In this document: positions 53,204-64,000 of the stretch, one piece after another
Layout of the letters: each line of letters begins with the position of its first letter
How positions within the stretch are numbered: position 1 is the first letter of the stretch
NCBI GenBank assembly: GCA_009733575.1
Contig: ML769648.1
Span: 4,683 to 68,682 of the forward strand
Length of the DNA stretch: 64,000 nucleotides
DNA from: Gymnopus androsaceus JB14
Taxonomy: Eukaryota > Basidiomycota > Agaricomycetes > Agaricales > Omphalotaceae
Direction of reading: 5' to 3'
Notes under the pieces: model-generated
Seen by the model: the letters and a program-made list of their open reading frames with translations, nothing else
The model's database searches: none
What the model was told of the DNA's origin: nothing
Position numbers and translations under genes: made by a program

Positions 53204-54359
53204 ATCTATCTTGCGATTGAATGTGGTGGGTTCGACAACCTTGTCATGGCTCTCGAGTCTGGGTTCATTCTAGCGCTACGAAAATTATCCAAAGTGACAA
53301 TGCAGAACACTCATCCGTCACAAATGATCTACACACCAATGGAGCTGTTTGGAACCGTAATTGAACCCATCTCTGGTTATTCGCTCTATCGGTCCATCCA
53401 GAAACCGTTAAAACGAGTTTTTGCTCATCCCCTTCTCAAGGAGATAGACTCGGATTTACTCCGCGAGAAGTCGGAAGATGAACGCTTATGGGGTCGATTC
53501 AAAAAAGGTGGTCCTAGAACGAATTGCAATCCGATACGATTGTGAAGCACGAGGAATTATGCTTTGCTCCAATCTCGAGGTAGACTTCTTGTTCATTGTA
53601 ACTAGTACACTCAAGAACTGCCTGATTATTTTATTTAGTGCGAATCTCTACCTACCAGTCTATTGTTGTTCTGGATGTACTGTTGCCTTCTATTGTGGTC
53701 CTTTATGCCAAAAATCACATTCATCGTCACGAGTGTCACGAACATAGAAAAGACCATGAATGTGAGTGTTATGTATTTTCAAGTAAATCAGAGTAAATCC
53801 AATCACAAGTGTCTTTTGCAGCTGGCCTTCCCCGAATGGCGGAAGAACGAGATCGAAAGATAGCTCAAAAAGTCTTCGAATCAGTGCTTTATCCCATGCG
53901 CTCCTTCAGCAACATATCACCTATCGAAAATCTTTACGAACGCCCTCTGCCGCTGTCCTTTTGAGCTTGGTCGATTTTACAACATCCGAGCCCGAGAAAG
54001 ACACAAAGATACTGACTTTGGATGAGGCTGGCAAACTGATGGGTAAAAACTGGCACGACCTCATTCGGGGGTTGAAGGAAATGCAGCAAGCGGGTCCAAT
54101 TGTGGCAGTCAAGATCCCACATTCTAGATAGACAATGTCTATGTATACAATTTTGAGGAAGTTCGACGATGATGAGGACATGGAGAACAATTACGAGAAC
54201 TTCTTGGAAGGACGTACTGTATACAGTGCTAGACACGGAAACGAAATGGTTCATTCCACGACTCCTATGGTCCACGGAGAAGATGGCACTATTTACTATC
54301 CACTGATCGGGGCGTACACTCCATCACCTAACCAGGCCCCCGGAATCTCCTACTGAGCT
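53204..54359 (+). pseudogene. MYND-finger family protein, 3' part
   Basis: Continues the gene cut at 44932: ALRKLSKVTMQNTHPSQMIYTPMELFGTVIEPISGYSLYRSI, then DSDLLREKSEDERLWGRFKK. One extra G near 53509 shifts the frame away from VVLERIAIRYDCEARGIMLCSNLE. The next exon has the MYND finger: LPVYCCSGCTVAFYCGPLCQKSH, with its last HRHECHEHRKDHE in another frame (1-2 bases missing near 53727). Further exons read RMAEERDRKIAQKVF and, after another shift, LLSLVDFTTSEPEK and LMGKNWHDLIRGLKEMQQAGPIVAVKIPHS. The C-terminus TIYYPLIGAYTPSPNQ is cut by a MITE just before its original stop codon. With three frameshifts the gene is not functional as read. Confidence 0.75.
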
Positions 54360-54753
54360 CTGTCCGGCTCTCCGGCCTCAAGTACGCTATGATTTTGGGC
54401 TCGAGTACGCTATTTCGGACAAGGACGGTCACGTGAACTCAAAAAAATCGTTAAAAATCCCAAAAAAATCGCCGGGGGTTCCTACACGCCTCTACGTACA
54501 CTATACAGCATTAGACACTAGCTTTAAGGTTTTTGAGGACATACTAGGACGTGTAATAAGATACTCAACCTAGCGTAAATTGGCTTTGAAATTTCGGTTC
54601 GGTGCTGACGTGCCGGCCCTGAAGTACGCTAAGCCAGACAAGGACCCGATTTCTGAGCCCTAAAATACGCTATATTTGGACAAGGATTTTGCCAAAATCA
54701 GGTCCTAAAGTACGCTATTTCGGACAGAGCTCAGTAGGAGATTCCGGGGGCCT
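54334..54753. mobile_element. hAT-like MITE, 420 bp, at the end of the MYND-finger gene
   Basis: Perfect terminal inverted repeats of about 33 bases begin AGGCCCCCGGAATCTCC and end GGAGATTCCGGGGGCCT. The flanks are a perfect 8 bp duplication, ACCTAACC at 54326-54333 and 54754-54761. The inside repeats a TACGCTAT word several times and is noncoding. Eight-base duplications fit hAT or KDZ-type elements. Confidence 0.9.
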
Positions 54754-55417
54754 ACCTAACCAATGATACAAACAATATCGTAGGACAGAGGATTTATACT
54801 GGCTATGTACATTGCTACTTGCACACTCATCAATTTACGGTTTTTGCCAGCGCAGCAAGCCCAAACTAGGGTATGTAAACCTCTTAGTATTCAGCTTCAA
54901 TGGTACCTCTCTCAGGTTCAACATCCCGCGATCGCGCCGTGTAATTTATCTATCCCGAACTGCAATCATCCACGTTCAAGCTCTGAGTTCTCCTGCGATC
55001 TCAGCCGTCGCTCGAGCTTTCATTCATTTTCTTGGAGAAACCTCGGTGGCAGAAAAATTCTTCAAGAAATAAGGTGAAGCTGTCAAAGAAGAAACGTAGT
55101 GCTTGAGTGTTGAGGAGATTTCAAGGGAGACAAAGAAGACCACGATAGCGCAACAAGACCAGCAAACAATACGACAGCTGGGAGTCCAGAAGGTCTTCAT
55201 AGCGAAACGAAACACAATATGTATGATTTTATTCAAGGACTGTCTCTAATTGTAACAGAACCTGTATATAACTATGTAAAAGAGACTTGACAAATAAACA
55301 GAGAGAGAGAAAAACGAAAAACATGTTTGAGAAATTTGAGAACCGGGATGAACAAACGTATCTTCCGCACGACACACCGAACGATTCTTCTTTCATTCAG
55401 CCAGATGGAGCAAACAT
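54754..55417. other. Spacer between the MYND-finger gene and INO1
   Basis: The first bases restore the original TGA stop of the MYND-finger gene. The rest has no recognisable gene. Confidence 0.4.
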
Positions 55418-57274
55418 CTACCAGATCCTAGTCTCAAGCAAAAGGTCGCTGTTACTCTCCAATCCGATACAAGCCTTCAAGAACGACTCAAGGGCGTTGC
55501 GCTGCCTGTTCAAGCTGTTGACGACGTCGGTGCCTGTGAAAAAAGAAAGAAAAAAGAATATCAGTATACGTTCATGATAATACAATGGTAAGGAAGGACG
55601 CACCAGGCTTAACGAGAGGAGCCTTCAACATGTAAGACAACAACGAGAGGACAGGGTACAGAGGAGCAAACTCCTCGGCCTTGGCCTCACCAGAGATCTT
55701 ACGGTACTTGACACGAGTGAGGAGCTCAGTGAGGATGGCAAGATCAAGGATCAACGGAGTAGCGAGCAAAGAGTCCTATAGCGAATAAAAAGGTTATTCT
55801 AAAGCTGATGATAGAAAATATTAAAAATAATGCTTACCTCGCACTCGTTGAAGATATTGATGGTGCTGCGACCACCACAGAAGATCTCCGAGTAGTACTC
55901 GTCGATAGCGCGCTTGGAATCACCTACAGCAGGGACGTACTTGATGACAACGATATGGTCGGGATGTTCACCCTTGCCAATAGGGACGCCTTTAGGTCCG
56001 ATCTCAGGAGCCTTGTAAAGCAGGCGATTGGCATCGACCATATCGTCGACAACACTGCTCTTGCTGATCTCCTTACTCTTGAACTGCCTCTCAGCAGACA
56101 AATTGTGCCCATCATTGTTACCAAGGTGGTTATACGATGCGATGGAGAGAGGCTTGATACCAGCGTTAACAAGGAACTCGGCAAGAACAGACTTCAACTT
56201 GGTCTGACCCGACTTCAGGTCGTCGCCGCCGATGAATGACTGGTGACGTTCGGCGAGAGAAATGACACCGGGAACGAAGGTGTTCTGAGGAGCTCCGTTG
56301 ACGAAGGGCTCTCCCTCGAGAATAGCAGCGACGGCGAAGAGAGTGGAGGGCGAGACCTCGGAGTGCGAGGACTTGATAGCGGCCAAGAGGTTGTCCGCGG
56401 TATCGTTAACGCCAGGAACGATGTCGCTGTACCTCTCAGTGTTCGCAGTCCAGAAGACAACAACACGGTCAAGACCGTTGTCTTCCTTGAACTTGCGAAT
56501 GTCGGCCCGGATATGCTCGAGATGAGCCTGCTTGTCGTTTCCGGGGATAAGGTTATCAGCGCGAGCCTCCTGGTTGGCAGCGATGAAATCCGGATAGTAG
56601 ATGGATGGGAGAGGTTTCCCAAGGAGAGCCATGTGAGGAACAACCTGGCGCTGCAAGTCGTAGTCAAGAACTTGAGCACGTTCCATGGCCTTGTCTAGGG
56701 GTAGACCGGAGATGTCCCAACCACCGAGAACGAGATCGTTGGGATGAACCATCGGAAGTACGTCGGAAATTGGAACAGTGGACGTCCTTTCCAGAGGCGG
56801 GATCGTGCCCGATACGAACAGTGGAAGCTCTGAGAACAGAACCAATGTAATTAGGCTGCTGGACACCTTGCTTGGTGTGCCAGACGATGTTGTGACGGAT
56901 TGGCAAGAATGGTGGCACAGAGAGTGGTACCATTGTTGCCTCCGACACCGATCATCATCAATCTGTAATTTATCAGCAAGATGAAACGCACACACAAAGG
57001 CCAAGCAAACTGACCCAGTCTTGGAAGGAGTGCGCTTGGTTTGAAACTCGAACGACTGTACAGTGGGGTTGACAACGTACTGGCCGTTCGAGATGGTGAC
57101 TTCTGCACCGCGGTTATGGAAGCTAGCAGTGATGTGTTCGTCCGAGTAAGAAGTGTTCTCCGACTGTACCACAATAGCATGAGGGCGACGAACAGCCGTA
57201 GGGTGAATTGGCAAAGCACTTTCGAGCTCTGATTCAGGAGTGTTGTAGCCTGAAGAATTGTTGTTGGGAGCCAT
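55418..57274 (-). CDS. INO1: Inositol-3-phosphate synthase, two extra bases
   Basis: Converts glucose 6-phosphate to myo-inositol 3-phosphate with bound NAD, the first step of inositol and phosphatidylinositol synthesis in the cytosol. Exon 1 runs from ATG 57272-57274 ([16 protein letters not shown]) to SKTG. Exon 2 has the NAD-binding [21 protein letters not shown], then [44 protein letters not shown] and [10 protein letters not shown], the catalytic core. Exon 3 starts [15 protein letters not shown]. The last exon ends LLLETRIW and TAG at 55418. Two single extra bases, near 56893 (AATCCGTCAC for AATCGTCAC) and near 56790 (before VPISDVLPM), break the frame over about 100 bases. In such a conserved gene they look like sequence errors. 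Confidence 0.9.
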
Positions 57275-58634
57275 TGTTGAATAATAGATTAGATTTAGTG
57301 CGTTGGAGAGTTGGAGAACTTTAGAACGATATCAAAAACCCAGCACTGGTGTGCTTGGAACCGCTATGGAAAATTTTAGGATCTTGTTATACTGAAAAAC
57401 ATTGGGAGACAAACCGGTAATTGTTGTGTGAGGAATTCAACTGATTAGAGTACATGCACAGAAGGCAATACTCTTTGGAGAACGTTTATCTCTGGGAGAA
57501 GGCAAACGACTGGGGGAATGTTGTGGTAAAGGACAGAAAGAAAGGGCGTACGAGCTTTAAAGTATTGAAATTGAATTGTTATGGCATGATTTTTGCCAAT
57601 TTAATATCACGTCAATCGGATCGGCAAATTTTACCCCTGTCCACAGTCGCGCAAGACGCGCATCTTCCTTTTCTCAGTACTAGTACTAGGTGAGCAGCGA
57701 ACTCCTAACTTGAGCCACAAATCATTTAGGATTAGCTCGACTACAGCAACTACTACTAGCTCAAGAATATCATAGCCGAGGACTTTTTCTTCTCAAGAAT
57801 TCGAACGGCTACAACGCATCATACATAAGCCTCACTTATCGATGAAAAAAACGATGAAACTTGGAGGTAAAAAAACACGTTGATCAGCTAGTTCTGATTG
57901 GGTTCGGTAGAAACTCTCCTCAAAATAGAATATTCGCGCTCCTGAGCATTCAACGGAGACTTCAAAATCCTGAATATGAATTCCACCCTGGGGGCTTACT
58001 GGGGCTTACAGCATCTTGAAAGATCCCTAACATCATCGATTAATCAAAGTCGTGGTCGTATCCCCATTCCAAACGACAACGAAAAGCTCCAGCCTCCAGG
58101 AAGCCTTATCAGTCTTGGAAGCTGCCTAGATATCAAAACATATCCCCATTCCAAATGACAACGAAGAAGCTCGAGCCTCCAGGACGCCTTAATCAGTCTT
58201 CACCTCCGAGATTTCTCCAGTAAAGCTGAGGTTACCGCTAGTTCCGCTCGGGGCTTCAGTAGAAAAAATCGACTTCTACATTTGAAGCTTAGCTTGAGAT
58301 TCAAACGCGGCCTCGGACTGAGATTGAACAGAACAGAACCTTTGCCTCGGTATGCCAGGCTTTCCAAGCTTTCTAAACTTTGGAGAAAATGATTAGACTA
58401 AGTCAGTTATACCTCGGACTCCTATGTTTTGACACAGGATATAGAGAGGTTCCGGAATTGAAGAGTTTGAGCAGAGGCTGTTTTAGAGCAAATCGATTTC
58501 TAAAAGTAGGGATTATTTAAGATAATGAGAGATAACCGACTGAATTCAAGTCCATCATCGCCGAAGCAAGCACGCATCGGTTCGCAGGATGATGGGCAAG
58601 CGGATTCCCTAGAATCAAACAGGGAATCCAATCC
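57275..58634. other. Spacer with an 83-bp-period duplication, no gene seen
   Basis: About 58060-58116 recurs at 58143-58200 (CCCCATTCCAAA(C/T)GACAACG ... CCTCCAGGA(A/C)GCCTTA). Otherwise no coding signal. The first 150 bases hold the INO1 promoter. Confidence 0.5.
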
Positions 58635-60511
58635 CTAATTGGTCGACGTTGTGGACGTCGTCGCTGTCCCTGTCGCCGTCGGTGCTGGTGCTGGTGGTGG
58701 AGTCACGAACATCCCAGGCGGAGGAGGCGGCGGCGGCGGAATTCCTCCTGCAATCTCCTTCGGATTTCCCCTCATCGTCTCAATCGCCTCCCAAATATTA
58801 CTCGGCGCCTGTGCAGCCATCACTGCCTGCTCATGCTTGATCAAACTCTCCAAATAATCCTTGTTCTTAGCAATATGTTTTTGCTCTTCCAGGTACTGCT
58901 GTTGAGCTTCTTTGCGCTTTTGTTCGAGGTAGGTTGGGGGTGCGTTTTGTGTTGAGCGGGACTGTGATGGAAGGGCGATGAATGAGAACGTGTTCAACAG
59001 TGATTGGGAATCAAGAGTAGACTCACAGAAACACCAAAGAAGCCTCCGAAAGAGTTGCTCGTGGTTCCCTTGTTCTGTTTCCAGTTTTCGATATGTTTGA
59101 GTTTACCCTCCGCTTCCCGCTTAGCGTATTCGATCGGTATATCTTTTCCTTCGTATGCCGTCAATATAGGGCGAACATCTGGAGGCTTGTAGATGGCGAT
59201 TGCTAAACGGAAATTAAAGTTTGATAAACAGCTTCTCAGAAGCGAGTCAACGACAGACATACACTCTAAGAACGGGATCATCGCAATGAGGCCATTATCC
59301 TTGGGGTCACCTTTCCATTTGGGTATGATGACGGCGTTTTCAGGATGCGTGGCGACATGCGCGGGATTGGTATCAACTACCACTACTTTCGACAGGTCAC
59401 GGTTTAGATATGATAAATCCTGGCGAAACCGGAATAGTTAGTTGGTTGTAAAAAGACACTACATAATCGTATCTTACGAACCTTGACTATCTCTCCGTTT
59501 GCGGACCGTGTGTGTTCTCGGAAGAGACGATGTTCTATGTAGAAATTATAACGGTCGAGCTGATCCAGTATTGGACTCGCAGTCTAGAAATGCAAGCCGG
59601 TTGGTTAGTCAGAAGGAACTGACTTTCGGATAACAAGTTGCCTCACGTAGGAATACTGTGTCGTGAATACCACCAACTCGTAAAATTGTGATATATAAGC
59701 TAGGAAATAATCCGCTCCAGGTCGCTTCGCGGTCCTCCAACCGTGTTGGCGCTGTATAAGCAGAGAGTAAGATACTTCCAGGAAAGAGGCAGCCAAAAGG
59801 TAAGCTTACATCCCAGGTCGATGTTATTAGCAAGTCGTCAAGGGATATTAAAAGAGTGTAAGGTTTATGCGGGGCTTGAGGATGCTGCTGTACCCGCGGA
59901 GGCAGTAATTCGGTCGTAACTGGGTTGTTTATATACTGCATTCAAGAGTAAGAAATGAGAGCCTGGAAAGAGGAGAAAATATCGCGCACGTCAAACATAT
60001 CAGAGTAACGTCTTTTTGTTCGGTCCCATCGAGTTGCTGGAGCAGTTTCTAGGGTCTAAGACAATAATTAGTCCGTGTTAACCTAGATGACATAGTTGCA
60101 TACCATCTTGCTCTGCTGAAGCTCTTCCGGCTCCCATTCACGTCCCATATAAGCAACATTGAGCCCTACACCCAAAGCGAAAACCCCCAAAGCTCCCCTT
60201 CCCCACTTTGACCGTTTTCGGTCTGCAGAGGACACACTATCTCTCGGAGATGCTCCAGTCTTTTGTCGTTCCTCTGTAGGATCTGGAGGCGAAAAATCTA
60301 GACTGGGAACATTTGAACGCGTTAAAACTGGTTGCTCTAGTTCTTTTATTTCTTGGGCTTCAGTTTCAATTGGCGCTTCGCTTTGGGACGGTGGAGGTGG
60401 CGGAGAAGGAGGTTTATTCGAACCTGGAAGCTTGGAGGATTTTTTGGCCATGCATCGCACTGGCTGAGTGACAGCACTACGAGCTACAGACCTTGAGACG
60501 GCGGAGAACAT
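58635..60511 (-). CDS. TIM50: TIM50, mitochondrial inner-membrane import receptor
   Basis: Part of the TIM23 translocase: it receives preproteins in the intermembrane space and passes them to the channel. The start at 60509-60511 gives a mitochondrial presequence ([20 protein letters not shown]). A Pro-rich spacer and one membrane helix ([18 protein letters not shown]) follow. The FCP1-like domain runs from [14 protein letters not shown] through [31 protein letters not shown] and VVVVDTNP to [36 protein letters not shown]. As in all TIM50 proteins the phosphatase DxDxT motif is degenerate (SLDDL). The C-terminus is coiled coil ([14 protein letters not shown]) and a poly-Pro and Thr-rich tail. 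Exons join in frame to about 490 residues with no lesion. Confidence 0.9.
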
Positions 60512-60809
60512 GACGGAAGAGGAGAAAGTTTTCGCTTCGGGTAATTCCCGGTCCGGCTCTCGATCGTGCTACGAGCGCTAACTGAGTCTTTTCCGAGTCA
60601 GGCAAGATTGAAAGAAAATGATGTCCTTGAATTAAAGAGATTATAGTTATCGCTACTTTACAAGTACAGATGAGAGCAAGTGGTGTTACTAATTAAGGGT
60701 ATACATGGTATGTAAGGCTCGGTGAGGGATAGAAAGCCATAGAAATACAGCAGCAGCAGAAATAGAGTAGTGGTATCATATACCACATGAATCCGCATCC
60801 AGGATCGTC

Positions 60810-61265
60810 TCACAGCTCTGTCCTAGATAAACTCTTCGACACGCTAGACTTTCCTTCCAGATCCCGCGCTTCATATAACGCACTCAACGTTGTAGGATTT
60901 AGCACCATATCTGCTATCGATTGGACAGGATGATGAGGGGTCGTTGGGGTAGACAAATTTGACTCTGATGCTGTTGAAGGGGAGTCTGCGTTTACTACGC
61001 TTGAGTCGGATTCTGTAACAGGTACAGGAGCATCGGAGTCAGCAGCTTTGGCTCGATATAATGCAGTCAAATTGTTAGGGTCCATCACGAGATTCGCGAT
61101 GGAGGTAGGAGGTAGCGTGCGAGGTGTGAATGGGTCTGCTGGGACGGAGAGTGCTTCCATAACTTCAGCGTCAGGAGAGATTCTGTTCTTCTCCGAACGG
61201 GAACCCTCGCGCTTGTGCCGATGGATATAAGGAAAGCTGATTTTGTGGAGGGGATTAAAGTGCAT
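60810..61265 (-). CDS. Small unknown protein with an internal motif repeat, 151 residues
   Basis: An uninterrupted frame from ATG 61263-61265 to TGA 60810-60812. The N-terminus is basic (HRHKREGSRSEKN). Two matching segments stand out: SIANLVMDPNNLTALYRAK near residue 55 and SIADMVLNPTTLSALYEAR near 118, separated by a Ser/Asp/Pro-rich linker. No signal peptide or membrane segment. I do not recognise the family. The repeat spacing and the clean frame argue for a real gene, with each segment a possible peptide-binding helix. Confidence 0.6.
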   Translation of the reverse strand: MHFNPLHKISFPYIHRHKREGSRSEKNRISPDAEVMEALSVPADPFTPRTLPPTSIANLVMDPNNLTALYRAKAADSDAPVPVTESDSSVVNADSPSTASESNLSTPTTPHHPVQSIADMVLNPTTLSALYEARDLEGKSSVSKSLSRTEL

Positions 61266-62254
61266 GGTGGTCTAGCGTTCTGCTAAGTCGATAAATGAGT
61301 GAACCGACTCTCCTAGATAACTGCACTGGACTTACCTACTATGTAGGACGACGATTAGTGTTATTCAAGAGGCTTGGACCGGGAAGTTTGGGCTTGTCGT
61401 TTGAAAGACGGGATCGAATGCTTCTAGCCCCATACCTGAGCAGCGGCTTATATAGCATTCCGAACTGTATAAACATAAACAGCTCTTGCCGACTACCGCA
61501 GTACCGAGCAGAAAAAGTTGTCAAGGGCTGTGCGCTAGTAGCCGGAAGGACGCGGAAAAACCAACGTCAAGCTCAGTCTACCTGTAGTTTTTCGTCAGAC
61601 GGATTATAATCCTTGTATGAGGCTGATCCTTACATCAAGGGAGAACCAGCCCAGGCGTAGAGAGAAGGATGTTGATATGGGCTGGTGGTGGGCGGTGGCG
61701 CCTTCCGGAAAACGGAAGCGCCCCGGAATTTGCGCGGCAGCTGTATTGACATTGTGTGGGGAAAGCTCTGCATGGATGTACGGTTAGGCGCAGGGGGTAC
61801 CAGACCGATATGACATCCTCCTTGCGGTTGCGCGGTAATGAGGCGCTACTACCTCGTCGAGCTCCATAAAAGAGAACCTTCTCGGAAGAGGGAGATATCC
61901 GAGAGAGGGACTTGTAGAGATTCGAGACTTGTTCGAGACCAAAGCGACGGAGTAATATCGGAACACGATGGTCGTCCGGAAAGGTCCGCACAACACCCCA
62001 AAAGAACCAAAACTTCTCTGCAAGCAAATGGATCCTATTTATTCCTTCTTCAGAGCTTGAACGTCGGTGCGCGGGAGATTGAAATGTAGCTTCTTCCTTG
62101 GAGTAAACGGTTTAAATGTTAACAACGGTCACGAAAAAGCTACACACCTGATTTTTATTCAATCCATCCCGACTTGAATTTAGATAGGGTGCATTTTGTC
62201 CGTATTTTCGAGCCTTGACGGCCTTGCCACCTCGCGTAGGAGTAGGATCCCGGG
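61266..62254. other. Spacer, no gene seen
   Basis: Includes a GC-rich block near 61680-61740 with an inverted pair CTTCCGGAAAACGGAAG. The words GAATTTGCGCGGCAGCTGTATTGA near 61726 resemble GAAATTTGCGCGCCAAATGTATTAA at 17819, possibly remnants of the same mobile element. Confidence 0.4.
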
Positions 62255-62529
62255 TTACGTTGTTTGTCCTTCAGCAATCGTGTAAGACTCGAGTCCATGC
62301 CTTGCAAACTGATCCTTGAACGTTTTGATTTCCTTCTCGTTACATTTCTCGCCCCCTGGGATCTCTGCTAAGGTGAAAGGGGTGACCTCTTGTACGACGT
62401 GAACATCAGATCTCTCCACCTGAAGTAGGAAGTGCTTGAATCTTGATGGTGATGTAGATAGAAAGCTTCCTTGTGACTCACAGCAGAGGCTAGACCAAGG
62501 GCTGCGATAGACAAGTAATTGAACCGCAT
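62255..62529 (-). CDS. Small secreted protein, 70 residues, two exons
   Basis: Exon 1 (62482-62529) encodes MRFNYLSIAALGLASA, a typical signal peptide ending in an ASA cleavage site. The intron has GTGAGT and CAG ends. Exon 2 (62255-62419) encodes VERSDVHVVQEVTPF, then PGGEKCNEKEIKTFKDQFARH and ends GLESYTIAEGQTT with TAA. The mature part would be about 54 residues with one cysteine and many charged residues. I do not know the family. A relic of its first exon lies at 28281. Size and secretion fit an effector-like or surface peptide, but that is inference. An exon of exactly the signal peptide is common in such genes. Confidence 0.65.
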
Positions 62530-64000
62530 GACGATTTAAGAAGCTGCTTTGCATGGGTGAAGACGACGTGCAAGGAAATGAGACCTAGAACCGAGAAAAA
62601 TCGAGAGGACGTGGGAGGTTGCGGTGCATGAACCGCAACTGTATAAGAGTCTAGTCTATTTAATGAGACACGGAACTCACCTAATACGAATAAAATCGAG
62701 AGGAAGTGAGGGACTCGACTAGTAAAAAGCGACATGGACTCGACCAGCAAGCTAGAGAAAACCGGTCGTGGTACATACTCCCACCATAATGCAAACGCGA
62801 AGGAACACGGAGGTTGATTGTATTCTTTTAATTCGCTTTTTATTAGAATTAGCTGCACTTCAGGCTCAATCCCGGATTCATGTCTGCTATGTCCTGTGAT
62901 TAATATATGTGGCTCTAGATCTTCAGACTGGCATAACCCAAAAATATCTATCGATATACGTCAATCGGGAGAGGAATTCGTATGAGGAAACAGGAAGGCG
63001 ATAGAGCCTTATTTGATGTCCGCTAGCGCACTTGCATGTCCTAACAGAAGGATTGAAATTTGTGAAGCAAGGAACATCAGTTGGTATGGACCGTTCGATT
63101 TATTTTAGGCGCGTTCAGCAATTTTCTGGACCTCACTCGGCACTCAAAGAAATGACTTTTAAGGTAGATAGATTTCGCATAGATATCGCGTTTCGACGCA
63201 ATTACGCGTTTGCACCTCTCAGTGACTTGAAGTAGTGCAATTTAGAGAGATTAGGAGATTGCAAGCGTTGTAGTGTCGTCGAGGAGCATGTGATTCGGCA
63301 CCGAGAGGAGTAAATTTCGCGTTCAGTTGATAGTCATAGCAGCATTTTGCGCAGTAGTGAGAGTTATGTCGCGAGCAAGTTTGATAGCAGTGCATTCGGA
63401 TACGCGCAGCGCTGACAAATAATATGATCCTCCGCTTTTCTCTTCTTGTCGTCCTTTCAAGGATCTCGTTTTAATTCATACACTGTTCCGTAATCTCCTT
63501 AGGGCACTCCGATTCCTCAATGAAAAATCAATTCCTCCCAAGCACATCGAATTATTGAACGATTTCTAAAACGGTCATCAGAGCTCGTTTGACGTTCATA
63601 CGTTGGGAGTCGTATGCACAAAAACCGCAGAAAGATAATAAAAGACACTTGTATGGATTTATGGATTGCGATACGTCTTTAACTCTTGTGAATCAGTGCC
63701 CGCCGTATAGATTCTCAGCTTGTTCATTTTGATCATTCAATCCAAGCAAATATCTTCAACTTTGAATTGGGCTTCATTTTCCACGAATGACAGCTGCCTC
63801 AGTGATGTGTTTCTTCCAGCCTTTTAAACGCGCGCAGCTCAAGGTCAACGACGATCAAACTATGCTGCGTGACACAGGTTGCTCAATTGAATACACTATC
63901 GTGCACATTTCAGGGCTATCGTTCTGCGGCGCGTATGCCCAGTGTATTCTCTGGAGCCTGTGTGTCGCTATAGGATCGACGTGCATTAATGTTCTCTACT
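62530..64000. other. Right end of the window, no gene seen
   Basis: The first part is the promoter side of the small secreted protein gene. The rest shows no frame with family resemblance on either strand. Confidence 0.4.

Noticed and set aside
55808..56698. Open plus-strand frames of about 150 codons
   Set aside because: Antisense to the conserved core of inositol-3-phosphate synthase.
61635..62027. Minus-strand frame of 130 codons next to the small secreted protein gene
   Set aside because: Irregular composition, no family resemblance and overlap with a GC-rich repeat-like block.

Overview
The window looks like nuclear DNA of a mushroom-forming basidiomycete (Agaricomycetes). The genes are broken by many 45-65 bp GT-AG introns. 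The gene families fit as well: an orphan seven-helix membrane protein, DUF6532-like and F-box proteins, a MYND-finger family and NACHT-WD40 receptors. Small terminal-inverted-repeat elements with target duplications are common. No bacterial operons, CRISPR arrays, rRNA genes or clear tRNA genes were seen.

Layout. 1-3581: the tail of an unknown gene, then a ten-exon DUF6532-like gene with one in-frame TGA. 3582-5700: decayed repeats and a Copia-type solo LTR. 5779-6339: a small four-exon gene. 6519-8840: a duplicated segment with a dead exo-beta-1,3-glucanase gene, followed by a relic of the vesicle-tether gene USO1 (9020-10430). 11449-15886: NLR-A, a NACHT protein with 16 almost identical WD40 repeats. 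16100-19790: several MITEs and foldback elements, a hairpin and degenerate telomere-like repeats. 20719-22424: a broken F-box gene. 22841-24722 (-) and 25695-27680 (+): two intact, divergently transcribed exo-beta-1,3-glucanase genes; the first is the sister of the dead copy. 28506-30073: an isoprenylcysteine methyltransferase gene cut by a 770 bp element. 31851-33251: the seven-helix membrane protein. 34148-37057: a large acidic F-box protein. 39790-40364: mitochondrial HSP10. 40826-42917: a 5'-truncated arginyl-tRNA synthetase relic. 43229-43660: an F-box fragment.

From 43892 to 54360 lies a MYND-finger gene split by an 8.3 kb block bounded by 114 bp direct repeats. The block holds NLR-B (48807-52600, 11 WD repeats), a noisy truncated third NLR copy (44933-47245) and a scrambled piece of the arginyl-tRNA synthetase relic. 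An 8-bp-TSD MITE sits at the end of the MYND gene. Beyond it come conserved genes: inositol-3-phosphate synthase (55418-57274), TIM50 (58635-60511), a small unknown protein (60810-61265) and a small secreted protein (62255-62529).

The main theme is an accessory region around NLR receptors. Duplication, gene relics and transposable elements surround two NLRs whose WD repeats carry the hypervariable-position pattern known from fungal incompatibility receptors. Separate from that, single-base insertions in HSP10 and INO1 and the indel-only divergence of the third NLR copy suggest that parts of this assembly are not fully polished. Frameshifts here should be read with that in mind.
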